Positions 31,605-42,018 of a DNA stretch of 64,000 nucleotides are shown here, one piece after another. The stretch lies in NCBI RefSeq assembly GCF_002873455.1, contig NZ_MCUN01000004.1, positions 62,001 through 126,000 on the forward strand. The letters run 5' to 3'. The notes beneath the pieces were generated by a model. It made no database searches. It was not told where the DNA came from and was given only the letters and a program-made list of their open reading frames with translations. This DNA comes from Vibrio splendidus (GTDB lineage: Bacteria > Pseudomonadota > Gammaproteobacteria > Enterobacterales > Vibrionaceae). The position numbers were made by a program, and so were the translations under genes. How positions within the stretch are numbered: the stretch's first letter is position 1; each line of letters opens with the position of its first letter.

Positions 31605-33362
31605 ATGACAACAAAACCTGAAACAGCCATGTCATCCGGCGCTGAAATGTTATCCGGCGCTGAGATGGTGGTGCAGTCTCTAATTGAAGAGGGTGTAGAA
31701 CAAATCTTTGGTTACCCAGGTGGTTCTGTACTTGATATCTATGATGCGCTGCATGCTAAAACTGCTGAAATTAAACACGTATTAGTGCGACACGAACAAG
31801 CCGCTACCCACATGGCAGATGGCTATACTCGTTCTACCGGTAAGCCGGGCGTAGTACTTGTGTGTTCTGGTCCGGGTGCGACCAATACCGTTACTGGTAT
31901 TGCCACAGCCTACATGGACTCAATTCCAATGATTGTTATTTCTGGTAACGTACCAAATAACCTGATTGGTAACGACGCCTTCCAAGAGTGTGACATCGTG
32001 GGTGTATCACGCCCGATCGTTAAACACAGCTTCCTCGTTAAGAAAGCGGAAGATATCCCTGAAGTCGTTAAAAAAGCATTCTATATTTCAACGACAGGAC
32101 GTCCTGGTCCTGTGGTTATTGATCTTCCAAAAGACATCTTAAACCCACAAATCAAGCTTCCTTATGAATACCCAGAAACGCTAAAAATGCGTTCGTATAA
32201 CCCAACGGTTACGGGTCATAAAGGTCAGATCAAAAAGGCTTTAAAAGCCCTTCTTGAGGCGAAGAAGCCGGTACTTTATGTCGGTGGTGGTGCGGTTATT
32301 TCTGAAGCAGATAAGCCGTTGTTAAAATTAGCAGAGGCACTGAATTTACCCGTGGTAAGCACCCTAATGGGGCTTGGCGCTTTCCCTGGTACTCATAAGA
32401 ACTCATTGGGTATGTTGGGTATGCATGGTTTGTATGAAGCCAATATGGCGATGCACAATGCGGACTTGATCTTTGGTATTGGCGTACGTTTCGATGATCG
32501 AACGACCAATAACCTAGATAAGTACTGTCCTGATGCGAAGATCATGCACATTGATATCGACCCATCTTCTATCTCTAAGAACGTTAAAGTGGATCTACCT
32601 ATTGTAGGTTCAGCAGAGAAAGTTCTAGAGAGTATGGTCAACTTGCTTATTGAGCAAGGCGGAATCAACGATGCAGAAGCGATAGAAAGCTGGTGGAGTG
32701 AGATTAAGCAATGGCAAGAACGTGACTGCTTAGCGTATGACAAAACGTCTGGTCGTATTAAGCCACAACAAGTAATTGAAACCCTATATAAAGTAACCAA
32801 TGGCGATGCCTATGTTGCTTCTGATGTAGGTCAACACCAAATGTTTGCTGCTTTGTACTACCCGTTTGACAAGCCACGCCGTTGGATTAACTCTGGTGGC
32901 TTAGGCACGATGGGCTTTGGCCTACCTGCAGGTATGGGCGTTAAGTTTGCTAAACCAGATGAAGAAGTTGTGATTGTTACTGGTGACGGCAGTATTCAAA
33001 TGAATATCCAAGAGCTGTCGACTGCACTGCAATACAATATCCCCGTTAAGATTATTAACCTTAACAACCGTTTTTTAGGCATGGTAAAACAGTGGCAAGA
33101 TATTGTTTATCAAGGTCGTTACTCTAATTCATATATGGACTCTGTTCCTGATTTCGCTGCAATTGCCGAGGCCTATGGTCACGTCGGCATGCGTATTTCA
33201 TCTCCGGATGAACTGGAATCAGGTTTGGAAAAAGCACTGGCGATGAAAGACCGTTTGGTATTTGTCGATATCAGTGTTGATGACACCGAGCACGTATACC
33301 CAATGCAGATCAAAGGCGAGGGTATGGATAACATGTGGCTAAGCAAAACGGAGAGAACATAA
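31605..33362 (+). CDS. ilvI: acetolactate synthase large subunit
   Basis: Acetohydroxyacid synthase III catalytic subunit, which uses thiamine diphosphate and FAD to form acetolactate or acetohydroxybutyrate for valine, leucine and isoleucine. The ATG at 31605 has GAGGAG upstream; a TTG at 31581 is less likely. The ThDP glutamate lies in [15 protein letters not shown], and the metal-binding motif [15 protein letters not shown] with [12 protein letters not shown] is C-terminal. An 18-bp imperfect duplication near the N-terminus gives SSGAEM then LSGAEM, which lengthens the leader of the protein slightly. Confidence 0.97.
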   Translation: MTTKPETAMSSGAEMLSGAEMVVQSLIEEGVEQIFGYPGGSVLDIYDALHAKTAEIKHVLVRHEQAATHMADGYTRSTGKPGVVLVCSGPGATNTVTGIATAYMDSIPMIVISGNVPNNLIGNDAFQECDIVGVSRPIVKHSFLVKKAEDIPEVVKKAFYISTTGRPGPVVIDLPKDILNPQIKLPYEYPETLKMRSYNPTVTGHKGQIKKALKALLEAKKPVLYVGGGAVISEADKPLLKLAEALNLPVVSTLMGLGAFPGTHKNSLGMLGMHGLYEANMAMHNADLIFGIGVRFDDRTTNNLDKYCPDAKIMHIDIDPSSISKNVKVDLPIVGSAEKVLESMVNLLIEQGGINDAEAIESWWSEIKQWQERDCLAYDKTSGRIKPQQVIETLYKVTNGDAYVASDVGQHQMFAALYYPFDKPRRWINSGGLGTMGFGLPAGMGVKFAKPDEEVVIVTGDGSIQMNIQELSTALQYNIPVKIINLNNRFLGMVKQWQDIVYQGRYSNSYMDSVPDFAAIAEAYGHVGMRISSPDELESGLEKALAMKDRLVFVDISVDDTEHVYPMQIKGEGMDNMWLSKTERT

Positions 33363-33363
33363 T

Positions 33364-33858
33364 ATGAGACACATTATTTCACTGTTAATGGAAAACCAAC
33401 CTGGTGCACTTTCTCGAGTGGTTGGCTTGTTTTCTCAGCGTGGCTACAACATCGAGTCTTTGAATGTATCTCCTACGGATGATCCAACGCTTTCTCGTTT
33501 GAACGTCACCACTAACTCAAGCGAAATGCAGCTCGAGCAAATCCAGAAACAACTGCATAAGCTGATCGATGTACTTAAGGTACAAGAAGTGTCCGAGTTT
33601 GAGCATATCGAACGTGAATTATTGATGGTAAAAGTACGCGCGAGCGGCTTTGCTCGTGCGGAAGTGAAGCGTACGGCTGATATTTTCCGTGGCCAAATCG
33701 TTGACGTAACGGCTTCTCAATATACGGTTCAAATGGCCGGCACTAGCGAAAAGCTTGATGCTTTCATTCAGGCATTGTCTGAAGTGACGGAAGTGCTTGA
33801 AGTGGCTCGAAGTGGGGTTGTTGGCATCGCTCGTGGTGAGCGAGCGTTGAAAGCCTAA
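33364..33858 (+). CDS. ilvH: acetolactate synthase small (regulatory) subunit
   Basis: A 164-residue regulatory subunit with an N-terminal ACT domain (MRHIISLLMENQPGALSRVVGLFSQRGYNIESL) and the C-terminal ALS_ss_C domain. It confers valine feedback inhibition on IlvI. It begins two bases after the ilvI stop codon, so the pair is co-translated. Confidence 0.98.
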   Translation: MRHIISLLMENQPGALSRVVGLFSQRGYNIESLNVSPTDDPTLSRLNVTTNSSEMQLEQIQKQLHKLIDVLKVQEVSEFEHIERELLMVKVRASGFARAEVKRTADIFRGQIVDVTASQYTVQMAGTSEKLDAFIQALSEVTEVLEVARSGVVGIARGERALKA

Positions 33859-33884
33859 ACAAGAAGTATTTAAAAAATAGTTTT

Positions 33885-33914
33885 TAAGCCGCTTTTTTAA
33901 GCGGCTTTTATTTT
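33885..33914 (+). terminator. Rho-independent terminator of ilvIH
   Basis: The stem AAGCCGCTT / AAGCGGCTT with a TTTT loop and trailing T. Confidence 0.85.
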
Positions 33915-33969
33915 GTTAATTTTTTAGAGTGCTATAATCTTGCGCTCTCTTTTTCTTCCTGAGCTAGTA

Positions 33970-35853
33970 ATGCGAAATAAAAAATCAATAATTACATTAC
34001 TAATCATCTCTATCACGCTCTGTTCTGCCGTTGCTCTTTATTACTTACAGCGCTACAAAGAAGTAAAACAACAGAGCTTTGACTATTCAGCTAAACAAGC
34101 TGTCCATCAATTAGTGTATGCCAAACGAGACTATGATCTGCTTAAGACTCAATTAGTCTCGATGATGGGGCTGCTCAGCCACAGCCAAAGTCTCGTCAAT
34201 TTTGCAGAATCTCCGTCGGAACAAACCAAAGATCTACTCGAAGAGGTTTGGCAGTCTGTCTTAGTGAACCAGAAGTGGTATACGAAGATTCATCTGTTGG
34301 ATATTTCGGGCAAAGAGCTGGTACGAGTGAATTATTCGGCTAATACCGGGAGTGTGGCGGTTCCTCAAGAGTTACAAGACAAGTCTGATTCTCGCTATTT
34401 TCAACATGCACAAAATCTCGAAGCCGAGCAAATTGGCGGCTGGGGGATTGAGCTCGAAACGGAGCATGGTGAGGTCACCTTTCCTTATATGCCAGTAATT
34501 CGTGTCTTTACCCCCGTAGAAACACCTGAGAAAAGAGTAGGTTATCTTGTTATCAATTTGGATGTATGGGGTCTATCGTCGCGTCTTAGCTTTTCACCTG
34601 ATAATGATCTTAGAGCTGAAGTTCTTAATGAAGCTGGTTATTACATAGCGAGTAGCAACAGCGATAAGTTGTTTGGTGACTCTATCCCTGAAAGAAAAGA
34701 GCACAACTTGAAATACATCGCACCAAAGACATGGGAAGCGATCTCCAATGATCAGGTTGGACACGTTTTTGAAAATGGTAATTTGTTTGCGTTTAATACG
34801 GTTATGCTCGCGAATAATCAAAAGGTCCATTTACTGATTCAACTTAATCAGAAACAACTGATGGATCGAGCTGAACCGAGCTTAAGTGACCTCTCTCAAG
34901 AAGAAGTGTTTGTGTTGCTAACGGTACTGGTCTTTGCGTTTCCGTTTGCTTATTTAGTGACTCATTACCGACGTCGAAGTCTAGAAAGTAAGTTGGCACG
35001 CGCCGCATTGAGTGGGATGTCGGCCGTCATGATCTCTGATAAGCAGCATCGTACTATGATGATCAACAACGAGTTTGAGAACATGACTGGGTACTGCAAA
35101 ACTCAAGTTATCGGTCAAAATGCATTACAGCTATTGCTTGAAAACACCGAGCAGGCGCTCTCTAGTGATTCAATCTGGCAACACTTAGAGCAAGAAGAAG
35201 TATGGGAGGGGGAAGTTCAGTGTAAGAACAAGTTACGTATCCCTTTCACCGTTATCATGCGAGTACAAGCCGTTAAGAATCGCTCTGGAAAGATCAGTTA
35301 CTATATTACGTCCTTGGTTGATATTTCTGTAAGGAAGGAGCTTGAGGTGCGTTTGAGGATCTTAAGTGAACGAGATTCTTTGAGTAACCTTTGGAACCGA
35401 CGAAAGTTCGAAGAACAGTTGGCCTACTATTCTCGTTTAGTTGAGCGTTACCCTAACGAAGCGACGACGTGCTTGGCCTTGGTCGATATTGATAACTTCA
35501 AGCGAATCAATGACGAGCTTGGACATGATGAAGGCGACCGAGTAATTGCAAGTGTTGCAAGGCTTCTGCAGGATAGCCTACGCAGTACTGATTTTGTTGC
35601 TCGCGTTGGGGGAGAGGAGTTTGCATTACTGATGCCACATACCTCGCTGCCGGAAGCGAAGCGTGTATTGGATCGATTGCGAATAGAAATAGAGCTGTCT
35701 TCAGGAACTAAAGTGACGGTGAGCGTTGGCTTTACGGATTTAACGAGTAACAGTACTCGTTCATATAAATGCGCTGATGTCGGGCTTTATGACTCAAAAT
35801 CGTCTGGGCGTAATACTGTTTCAATGTGTCCAAGTCATGCTGATGTGGCGTAG
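33970..35853 (+). CDS. membrane diguanylate cyclase with sensor and PAS domains
   Basis: A 627-residue GGDEF protein. A first membrane helix (about residues 7-25, SIITLLIISITLCSAVALYYL in part) and a second near 315-335 bracket a periplasmic dCache-like sensor. A PAS domain follows (about 345-460), then the GGDEF domain (about 470-620). The active-site signature reads RVGGEEFALLMP, an active GGEEF variant, after the substrate segment DIDNFKRINDELGHDEGDR. It should make cyclic di-GMP in response to an unknown periplasmic signal. The ATG at 33970 is preferred to an upstream TTG that lies in the promoter-like region. Confidence 0.92.
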   Translation: MRNKKSIITLLIISITLCSAVALYYLQRYKEVKQQSFDYSAKQAVHQLVYAKRDYDLLKTQLVSMMGLLSHSQSLVNFAESPSEQTKDLLEEVWQSVLVNQKWYTKIHLLDISGKELVRVNYSANTGSVAVPQELQDKSDSRYFQHAQNLEAEQIGGWGIELETEHGEVTFPYMPVIRVFTPVETPEKRVGYLVINLDVWGLSSRLSFSPDNDLRAEVLNEAGYYIASSNSDKLFGDSIPERKEHNLKYIAPKTWEAISNDQVGHVFENGNLFAFNTVMLANNQKVHLLIQLNQKQLMDRAEPSLSDLSQEEVFVLLTVLVFAFPFAYLVTHYRRRSLESKLARAALSGMSAVMISDKQHRTMMINNEFENMTGYCKTQVIGQNALQLLLENTEQALSSDSIWQHLEQEEVWEGEVQCKNKLRIPFTVIMRVQAVKNRSGKISYYITSLVDISVRKELEVRLRILSERDSLSNLWNRRKFEEQLAYYSRLVERYPNEATTCLALVDIDNFKRINDELGHDEGDRVIASVARLLQDSLRSTDFVARVGGEEFALLMPHTSLPEAKRVLDRLRIEIELSSGTKVTVSVGFTDLTSNSTRSYKCADVGLYDSKSSGRNTVSMCPSHADVA

Positions 35854-36309
35854 TTATCTTATTGGTTCAGTAGACCAAACAAGTAGATAATCGCCTACTC
35901 TCGATCTGTCTAACGCCTTAACGCCGCTCTTAAACCCTACATGAGATCCACGCTTTGATCCCAACTTTAACTCGACTTTTTCTCGTCATAACCAGCACTT
36001 TGGTAGGTGCTATTTCTATGAATCTCACTTTTGAGCGATCTGTGTCACGAAATCCTTACAGTTAGACTAAAGTCTAATGCTGGTGATAATTTGAGCTAAA
36101 CTGAACGATAAGTAAACTACCTTGCTTCGAATTGGACCGTATAGAGCGGAACAGTAAATTAAAGTGTTTACCAGATGTAAAAGGATGACACCGTTAACGT
36201 AATTCAACTGGTTATCTAGCCTTATCAATTAGTTGATTAGCAGCAGTAGAATTAGGTTAGCAGGAGCAAGAGTTTGGGGATCATACTGTCTGGTTAAAAG
36301 AGGCGTGGT
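35854..36309. other. 456-bp region with no recognised gene
   Basis: Apart from a likely promoter for the small plus-strand frame that follows, I see no gene, clear terminator or repeat here. Confidence 0.5.
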
Positions 36310-36441
36310 ATGTTTGTCGATTTTTTAGTGAGATTAACTATAGGTGCATTGGCCATTCTTGGTTTTCAACTTAGTGCGTTGTATTTTTTACCTATGGTTG
36401 TGCTGCTCAATACTCATCATAAAGAGTTTTTTGGGTGGTAG
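36310..36441 (+). CDS. possible 43-residue membrane peptide
   Basis: A short frame coding MFVDFLVRLTIGALAILGF followed by a second hydrophobic stretch (SALYFLPMVVLL) and a polar end. The composition is that of a small inner-membrane protein with one long or two short helices. It ends 24 bp before a strong terminator. The ribosome binding site is weak (AGAGGCGTGGT). It may be real, but homologues would be needed to support it. Confidence 0.4.
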   Translation: MFVDFLVRLTIGALAILGFQLSALYFLPMVVLLNTHHKEFFGW

Positions 36442-36464
36442 TTCAGTTGTAATGCTGGAAACAA

Positions 36465-36492
36465 AAAACGGAGCCGTTGGGCTCCGTTTTTA
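36465..36492. terminator. bidirectional terminator
   Basis: The stem AAAACGGAGC / GCTCCGTTTT with A and T tracts lies between the small plus-strand frame and the convergent gntR-type gene. Confidence 0.85.
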
Positions 36493-36515
36493 TTTTGCTA
36501 GAATCTATCTTAGCA

Positions 36516-37175
36516 TTATGCCGCTTCGATAACTTCTTCAATTCGTTTCATTGAGCTTAGTAAATGCTGATCAAGCAATTCTGTCGCTTGCTCTACATTC
36601 TTAGAGAGTACTAGCTTCATGATCATTTCGTGCTCATCGATATTGAACAGATCATCAGATGCGCTTTCTGCAGACATCGCTAGGAAGCGGTAACGTTTAA
36701 CTTGGTTAATGAGCTCATCAAAGAACTTAAACATGTTCTCTGAATCAGCACCTTCAAGCAACGCGACATGAAACTGTTGGTGGCGTTCTTCCCATTCAAT
36801 CGAATCAAATTCTTCTTCCACGTTCTGAAGGCGTGATAGTTTGTGGTAAGAGGTCAATACTTCTAATTCCCAGCTTTCATCGCCAGCTGAAATCGCCTTT
36901 TTAAGCAGAACGGAAGACACCATTCGAAGACTTTCGTATAGGTCATTGAGTTCTTTCTTTGATACAGGAGATACCCAACAGCCTTTCTGTGGCTCTAGCT
37001 TTACGTATTTACTCCAAGATAACTGTACCAAGGCTTCACGAATTGGAGATGCGCCTACGTTGTATCGTGCTTTTAGATCAGCAACAACGAGTTTTTGGCC
37101 AGGGGTTAACTCACCATTAAGAATATCTTGGCGAATCATCTTTGATACTTTGTCTGTGAGCGTAGGACTAGACAT
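36516..37175 (-). CDS. GntR-family (FadR/VanR subgroup) transcriptional regulator
   Basis: A 219-residue regulator with an N-terminal winged helix (LTDKVSKMIRQDILNGELTPGQ ... NVGASPIREALVQL) and a C-terminal FCD all-helical ligand domain (about residues 85-210). The ATG at 37175 is used because GAGG lies just upstream of it; the frame extends four residues further to another ATG. It is convergent with the small peptide gene and upstream of pykF on the same strand. Ligand and targets cannot be read from the sequence. Confidence 0.88.
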   Translation of the reverse strand: MSSPTLTDKVSKMIRQDILNGELTPGQKLVVADLKARYNVGASPIREALVQLSWSKYVKLEPQKGCWVSPVSKKELNDLYESLRMVSSVLLKKAISAGDESWELEVLTSYHKLSRLQNVEEEFDSIEWEERHQQFHVALLEGADSENMFKFFDELINQVKRYRFLAMSAESASDDLFNIDEHEMIMKLVLSKNVEQATELLDQHLLSSMKRIEEVIEAA

Positions 37176-37308
37176 TACAAACCTCATGCATATTTGATTC
37201 TAGTCTGCTAATCCGTCTCTTAGAAAGAGCCTATGGAAGTTAACAGTACGTGATTCTACTGTGATTGATAATACAGCGTACTGAAAAGTTAGGCAAGATT
37301 TGTTTCAT

Positions 37309-37336
37309 AAAAAAAGAGGGCCGAAGCCCTCTTTTA
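37309..37336 (-). terminator. Rho-independent terminator of pykF
   Basis: The stem GAGGGC / GCCCTC with a GNRA-like loop, followed on the minus strand by a run of T, lies 25 bp after pykF. Confidence 0.88.
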
Positions 37337-37360
37337 TATTTTATGCGTATCGGTTCATTC

Positions 37361-38773
37361 TTATAGAACGTGAACAGATGCCGTGTTTGTAGTACCAGAA
37401 GCTACTAGAGCACCAGAAACCATAACTACGATGTCGCCTTTGTTACCTAAGCCAGATTGTAGAGCGATTTCTTTACCGTTGATGTAGAACGTGTCTGTGT
37501 TCTCGATAGAGTCAACAAGAACTGGCTTAACACCTTTAGTAAGAACTAGCTGTGCAGCTGTCTTTTCGTTAGTTGTTAGAGCAAGGATGTTTGCAGTTGG
37601 GAAGTACTTACGTACTGAACGTGCAGACTTACCGCCTTCAGTTGCAACAACGATTAGAGGAGCAGCTAGCTTCTCTGCTGTGTCTACAGCGCCTTTACAT
37701 ACTGCTTCAGTGATGCGTAGACGTGGGCTATCTAGACGAGAACCTAGCTCAGCTTTAAGAGCTGAATCAGTACGGTTCGCGATTTGAGCCATGATAGTTA
37801 CAGCTTCAACTGGGTACTTACCTTTAGCAGTTTCGCCAGAAAGCATTACTGCATCAGTACCATCCATGATTGCGTTCGCAACGTCACCCGCTTCTGCACG
37901 AGTTGGACGTGGGTTGCTGATCATAGAGTCAAGCATTTGAGTTGCAGTGATAACCATCTTACGTGCGCGGTTACACTTCTCGATCATCATCTTCTGAGCG
38001 AAGATTACTTCTTCAGCTGGGATTTCAACACCTAGGTCACCACGAGCAACCATGATGCCGTCAGAAGCTTCAAGGATTGAATCGAAGTTATCTACACCTT
38101 CTTGGTTTTCAATCTTAGAAATGATGTGGATGTTTTCGCCGCCGTTAGCGTTTAGAAGCTCACGGATTTCTTTAACATCGTCTTCTTTACGGATGAAAGA
38201 AGCAGCTACGAAATCAACGCCTTGCTCACAACCAAACTTAAGGTCAGCTTTATCTTTTTCAGAAAGAGCTGGAAGTTGAACAGAAACGCCAGGAAGGTTA
38301 ACACCTTTGTTTTCGCCTAGAGCACCGTTGTTAAGAACTTTACATTTAACTTCAGTTTCTGTTGTTGCGATAACTTCCATTTCGATTAGGCCGTCATCAA
38401 CAAGGATAGTGTTACCAGCTGATAGGTCTTTAGCGAAACCTAGGTAAGTTACTGCTACTACGTCTTTGTTACCAACAACTGTTGCGTCAGTTGTGAAAGT
38501 GAACTCTTGACCAGCTACTAGATCTACGTCGTTACCATCTTCAAGTTTGATAGTACGGATTTCTGGACCTTTAGTATCTAGAAGGATAGCAAGTTGCTCA
38601 CCATTGTTTTCCATTACTTTACGGAAGTTCGCGATACGAGTGCCGTGTTCTGCGAAGTCACCGTGAGAGAAGTTAAGACGCATAACGTTCATGCCAGCAT
38701 CTACTAGTTCAGTTAGCTTCTCTACAGATTCAGTTTTAGGGCCAATCGTACATACGATTTTGGTCTTTTTCAT
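37361..38773 (-). CDS. pykF: pyruvate kinase I
   Basis: The 470-residue glycolytic enzyme converts phosphoenolpyruvate and ADP to pyruvate and ATP. It begins [20 protein letters not shown], with the signature [17 protein letters not shown] near residue 240 and the catalytic lysine in [11 protein letters not shown] near 220. Length and the N-terminal sequence match the fructose-1,6-bisphosphate-activated PykF. Third-position usage is strongly biased, as expected for a highly expressed gene. It is divergent from the DeoR regulator. Confidence 0.97.
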   Translation of the reverse strand: MKKTKIVCTIGPKTESVEKLTELVDAGMNVMRLNFSHGDFAEHGTRIANFRKVMENNGEQLAILLDTKGPEIRTIKLEDGNDVDLVAGQEFTFTTDATVVGNKDVVAVTYLGFAKDLSAGNTILVDDGLIEMEVIATTETEVKCKVLNNGALGENKGVNLPGVSVQLPALSEKDKADLKFGCEQGVDFVAASFIRKEDDVKEIRELLNANGGENIHIISKIENQEGVDNFDSILEASDGIMVARGDLGVEIPAEEVIFAQKMMIEKCNRARKMVITATQMLDSMISNPRPTRAEAGDVANAIMDGTDAVMLSGETAKGKYPVEAVTIMAQIANRTDSALKAELGSRLDSPRLRITEAVCKGAVDTAEKLAAPLIVVATEGGKSARSVRKYFPTANILALTTNEKTAAQLVLTKGVKPVLVDSIENTDTFYINGKEIALQSGLGNKGDIVVMVSGALVASGTTNTASVHVL

Positions 38774-39202
38774 GGAAGGTACTCTCCGGTAAGTATTGTT
38801 ACAATTTGAAATTTATTTAAGTTCTGAAGATTGGTCCGCTACATCAACATTTTGTGCCTGTTGTGTAAAAGTGCGGGACTTCCAATATGTCCTTCAGAGT
38901 TGTAAGTCTTTCATCAATTTTAGTCATTTTATGACCAAAATATTTTGATTCAATATCGGTTTTATGTGACTTACCCCACTATATAAGAGGTAAGTTGCAA
39001 AAAAATAACAGTCAGTTTTGTAATTTTTTTTCTTTTCGGGTGCGGATTCTACCACCTAATGAGTTCAATATCACTGCTTAACAATTGTCTTAGGACAAGG
39101 TTTCATCGCTATTTATTAATTTTTTGGATCAAAATAAATGGACTAAATAGTTTCGTTGTAACTATAATATGTTTCAAATCGAAACTTACTGGCTTTTTTT
39201 AA
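38774..39202. other. divergent promoter region between pykF and deoR
   Basis: A 429-bp AT-rich spacer. It includes a weak hairpin CTTACC / GGTAAG at about 38970-38995, and near its right end repeated GTTTC and GAAAC half sites. No gene is seen. Confidence 0.55.
39171..39185. promoter_or_regulatory. putative DeoR operator
   Basis: The inverted repeat GTTTC-AAATC-GAAAC lies 17 bp before the deoR start codon. Further half sites (TTTCG at 39151, GAAACGAAAC at 39208) lie around it. This suggests autoregulation, but it is unproven. Confidence 0.4.
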
Positions 39203-39973
39203 ATGTCGAAACGAAACACCCAGCTCAGAAGACATGCTATTTCTAACCTTGTTAATGAAAAGGGAGAGGTCAGTGTTGATGAACTCTCCGCTAAATTCGA
39301 AACCTCAGAGGTCACGATTAGAAAGGACTTGGCGTCTTTAGAGAAAAACGGTCAGCTTTTGCGCCGTTATGGTGGTGCGATTTCATTACCGAAAGAGGTT
39401 GTGAACGAAGAACTGGGTCCACAAGTTTCGACTCGAAAGATTTCATTAGCGAAAGCCGCTGCTGATTTAATTCGCGACCATAATCGCATTGTGATCGATA
39501 GCGGTAGCACGACAGGAGCGCTAATTCAGCAGCTCAATAGCAAGCGTGGTTTGGTTGTAATGACCAACTCGTTGCATGTTGCTAATGCACTTAATGAGTT
39601 GGAAAGCGAACCAACACTGCTAATGACCGGCGGCACTTGGGATACCCATTCGGATTCTTTTCAAGGAAAAGTCGCAGAGTCAGTACTTCGAGCTTACGAT
39701 TTTGATCAACTATTTATCGGGGCTGATGGTATCGACCTTGATAGAGGCACAACTACGTTTAATGAATTGGTTGGCCTAAGTAAAGTAATGGCTGAAGTGT
39801 CACGAGAAGTGATCGTGATGGTTGAGTCGGAAAAGGTGGGACGAAAGATCCCGAACTTAGAGCTGGCATGGGAACACATTGACATCTTAATTACCGATAC
39901 AGACTTAGGCGAAGAATCCAAAGCAAGTATCGAATCACATGATGTTCGAGTGATCCTGACCGATCCAGCGTAA
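39203..39973 (+). CDS. DeoR-family regulator upstream of glmS
   Basis: A 256-residue DeoR regulator. The N-terminal winged helix spans residues 6-60 (QLRRHAISNLVNEKGEVSVDEL ... TIRKDLASLEKNGQLLRRYGGA), and a sugar-phosphate-binding DeoRC domain follows, with IDSGSTTGALIQQL and FIGADGID. In Vibrio this gene consistently precedes glmS, so it probably senses an amino-sugar phosphate and controls glmS. No good Shine-Dalgarno is visible before the ATG, only an A/T run. Confidence 0.88.
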   Translation: MSKRNTQLRRHAISNLVNEKGEVSVDELSAKFETSEVTIRKDLASLEKNGQLLRRYGGAISLPKEVVNEELGPQVSTRKISLAKAAADLIRDHNRIVIDSGSTTGALIQQLNSKRGLVVMTNSLHVANALNELESEPTLLMTGGTWDTHSDSFQGKVAESVLRAYDFDQLFIGADGIDLDRGTTTFNELVGLSKVMAEVSREVIVMVESEKVGRKIPNLELAWEHIDILITDTDLGEESKASIESHDVRVILTDPA

Positions 39974-40080
39974 AAACAAATTTAAGTATTATGCATTTAA
40001 CTTCCTATAATTGATCTTAATAAAGATCTGGCCTTTGCTTGCTGCCAATAGGAATAAAACGAAATTGATGGAGTAAAACT

Positions 40081-41913
40081 ATGTGTGGAATTGTTGGTGC
40101 AGTAGCACAGCGTGATGTAGCTGAAATTTTAGTAGAAGGCCTTCGCCGCCTAGAATACCGAGGCTACGATTCAGCGGGTGTCGCTGTCGTTGATAGCGAG
40201 TCTAATCTAACTCGTGTACGCCGCCTTGGTAAAGTACAAGAGTTGGCAGACGCAGTCGATCAGCAACATGTTATTGGCGGTACTGGTATTGCTCATACAC
40301 GTTGGGCGACACACGGTGAGCCTTCTGAAGCAAACGCACACCCACACATGTCTGGCGATATTGCCGTTGTACACAATGGTATTATCGAAAACCACGAAGC
40401 ACTGCGTGCTCTACTGCAAGAGCGTGGCTACGTGTTTACTTCACAAACAGATACAGAAGTTATCGCTCACCTTGTTGAGTGGGAACTTCGTACGTCAACT
40501 TCTTTGGTTGAAGCTCTGCAAAAAACAGCAAAACAATTAGACGGTGCATACGGCACAGTGGCAGTTGATCGTAAAGATCCTAGCCGTATCGTTGTTGCTC
40601 GTTCTGGTAGCCCAATCGTTATCGGTTTTGGTGTGGGCGAGAACTTCCTAGCCTCTGACCAACTTGCATTATTAAGCGTAACTCGTCGCTTCATGTATCT
40701 AGAAGAAGGTGATGTTGCTGAGGTGACTCGTCGTGATGTTACTGTATTTGATGTAGCGGGTGAGCGTGTTGAGCGTGAAATTGTTGAATCAAACGCAGAG
40801 CATGACGCTGGTGATAAAGGCCAATACCGTCACTTCATGCAAAAAGAGATCTTTGAACAGCCAACAGCATTGATTAACACAATGGAAGGCCGTATCTCCA
40901 ACACTTCTGTTATCACTAATGCGATTGGTGTTAAAGCTGAAGAGATCCTAAATAAGGTAGAACACGTGCAGATCATCGCATGTGGTACGTCTTACAACTC
41001 AGGCATGGCTGCGCGTTACTGGTTTGAATCTCTAGCAGGCGTAAGCTGTGACGTAGAGATTGCTTCTGAATTCCGTTACCGTGATTTCGTTGTTCGTCCG
41101 AATAGCCTATTGGTGACTCTGTCTCAGTCTGGTGAAACTGCGGATACGCTTGCTGCACTTCGTCTTGCAAAAGAGAAGGGTTACATGTCAGCAATGACAA
41201 TCTGTAACGTTGCAGGTTCTTCTCTGGTTCGCGAATCTGACTTTGCCTTCATGACTCGCGCAGGAACTGAAATCGGTGTTGCTTCAACTAAAGCCTTCAC
41301 AACACAGCTAGCGGCTATGCTGATGATGGTGACTTCAATTGGTCGTCTACAAGGTCGCATCAATGAAGAGAAAGAAGCGGAAATCGTTCAAGCACTGCAT
41401 CAATTGCCTGCTGATATTGAAAAAGCATTGGCATTTGATAAAGAGATCGAAGCGCTAGCACCTGATTTTGCAGATAAGCACCACACACTGTTCCTAGGTC
41501 GTGGTGAGTTCTACCCAATCGCAATGGAAGCATCTCTTAAACTGAAAGAGATCTCTTACATTCACGCAGAAGCATACGCGGCTGGTGAGCTTAAGCACGG
41601 TCCTTTGGCTCTTATCGATGCAGATATGCCTGTTGTGGTTATTGCACCAAGCAACGACTTGCTAGAGAAGCTGAAATCAAACGTTGAAGAAGTACGTGCT
41701 CGTGGCGGTTTACTTTACGTATTCGCTGATGAAGACGCAGGTTTTGAAAGCGATGAGAATATGAAGATCATCAAGATGCCTCACGTTAATGAAGTAACAG
41801 CACCAATCTACTACACAGTACCGATGCAGCTGTTGTCTTACCACGTAGCACTAATCAAAGGTACCGACGTTGACCAACCTCGTAACCTAGCGAAAGCGGT
41901 AACGGTTGAGTAA
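40081..41913 (+). CDS. glmS: glutamine-fructose-6-phosphate aminotransferase
   Basis: GlmS makes glucosamine-6-phosphate, the first step to UDP-GlcNAc for wall and lipopolysaccharide. The 610-residue protein has the N-terminal glutaminase domain with catalytic Cys2 (MCGIVGAV), two SIS isomerase domains (around [14 protein letters not shown] and [21 protein letters not shown]), and the conserved C-terminus [12 protein letters not shown]. Codon use is that of a well-expressed gene. It lies 107 bp after deoR. Confidence 0.98.
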   Translation: MCGIVGAVAQRDVAEILVEGLRRLEYRGYDSAGVAVVDSESNLTRVRRLGKVQELADAVDQQHVIGGTGIAHTRWATHGEPSEANAHPHMSGDIAVVHNGIIENHEALRALLQERGYVFTSQTDTEVIAHLVEWELRTSTSLVEALQKTAKQLDGAYGTVAVDRKDPSRIVVARSGSPIVIGFGVGENFLASDQLALLSVTRRFMYLEEGDVAEVTRRDVTVFDVAGERVEREIVESNAEHDAGDKGQYRHFMQKEIFEQPTALINTMEGRISNTSVITNAIGVKAEEILNKVEHVQIIACGTSYNSGMAARYWFESLAGVSCDVEIASEFRYRDFVVRPNSLLVTLSQSGETADTLAALRLAKEKGYMSAMTICNVAGSSLVRESDFAFMTRAGTEIGVASTKAFTTQLAAMLMMVTSIGRLQGRINEEKEAEIVQALHQLPADIEKALAFDKEIEALAPDFADKHHTLFLGRGEFYPIAMEASLKLKEISYIHAEAYAAGELKHGPLALIDADMPVVVIAPSNDLLEKLKSNVEEVRARGGLLYVFADEDAGFESDENMKIIKMPHVNEVTAPIYYTVPMQLLSYHVALIKGTDVDQPRNLAKAVTVE

Positions 41914-41948
41914 TCGGCAGCTTATCTAAGAAAAATTAGATAATAAGA

Positions 41949-41974
41949 AGCCCATCCTGTGATGGGCTTTTTTG
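41949..41974 (+). terminator. Rho-independent terminator after glmS
   Basis: The stem AAGCCCATC / GATGGGCTT with a four-base loop and six T. Confidence 0.92.
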
Positions 41975-42018
41975 TGTCTGTTCGTTAACGAGCAGTGTTA
42001 TGGTTAGCTGTAGCGTCA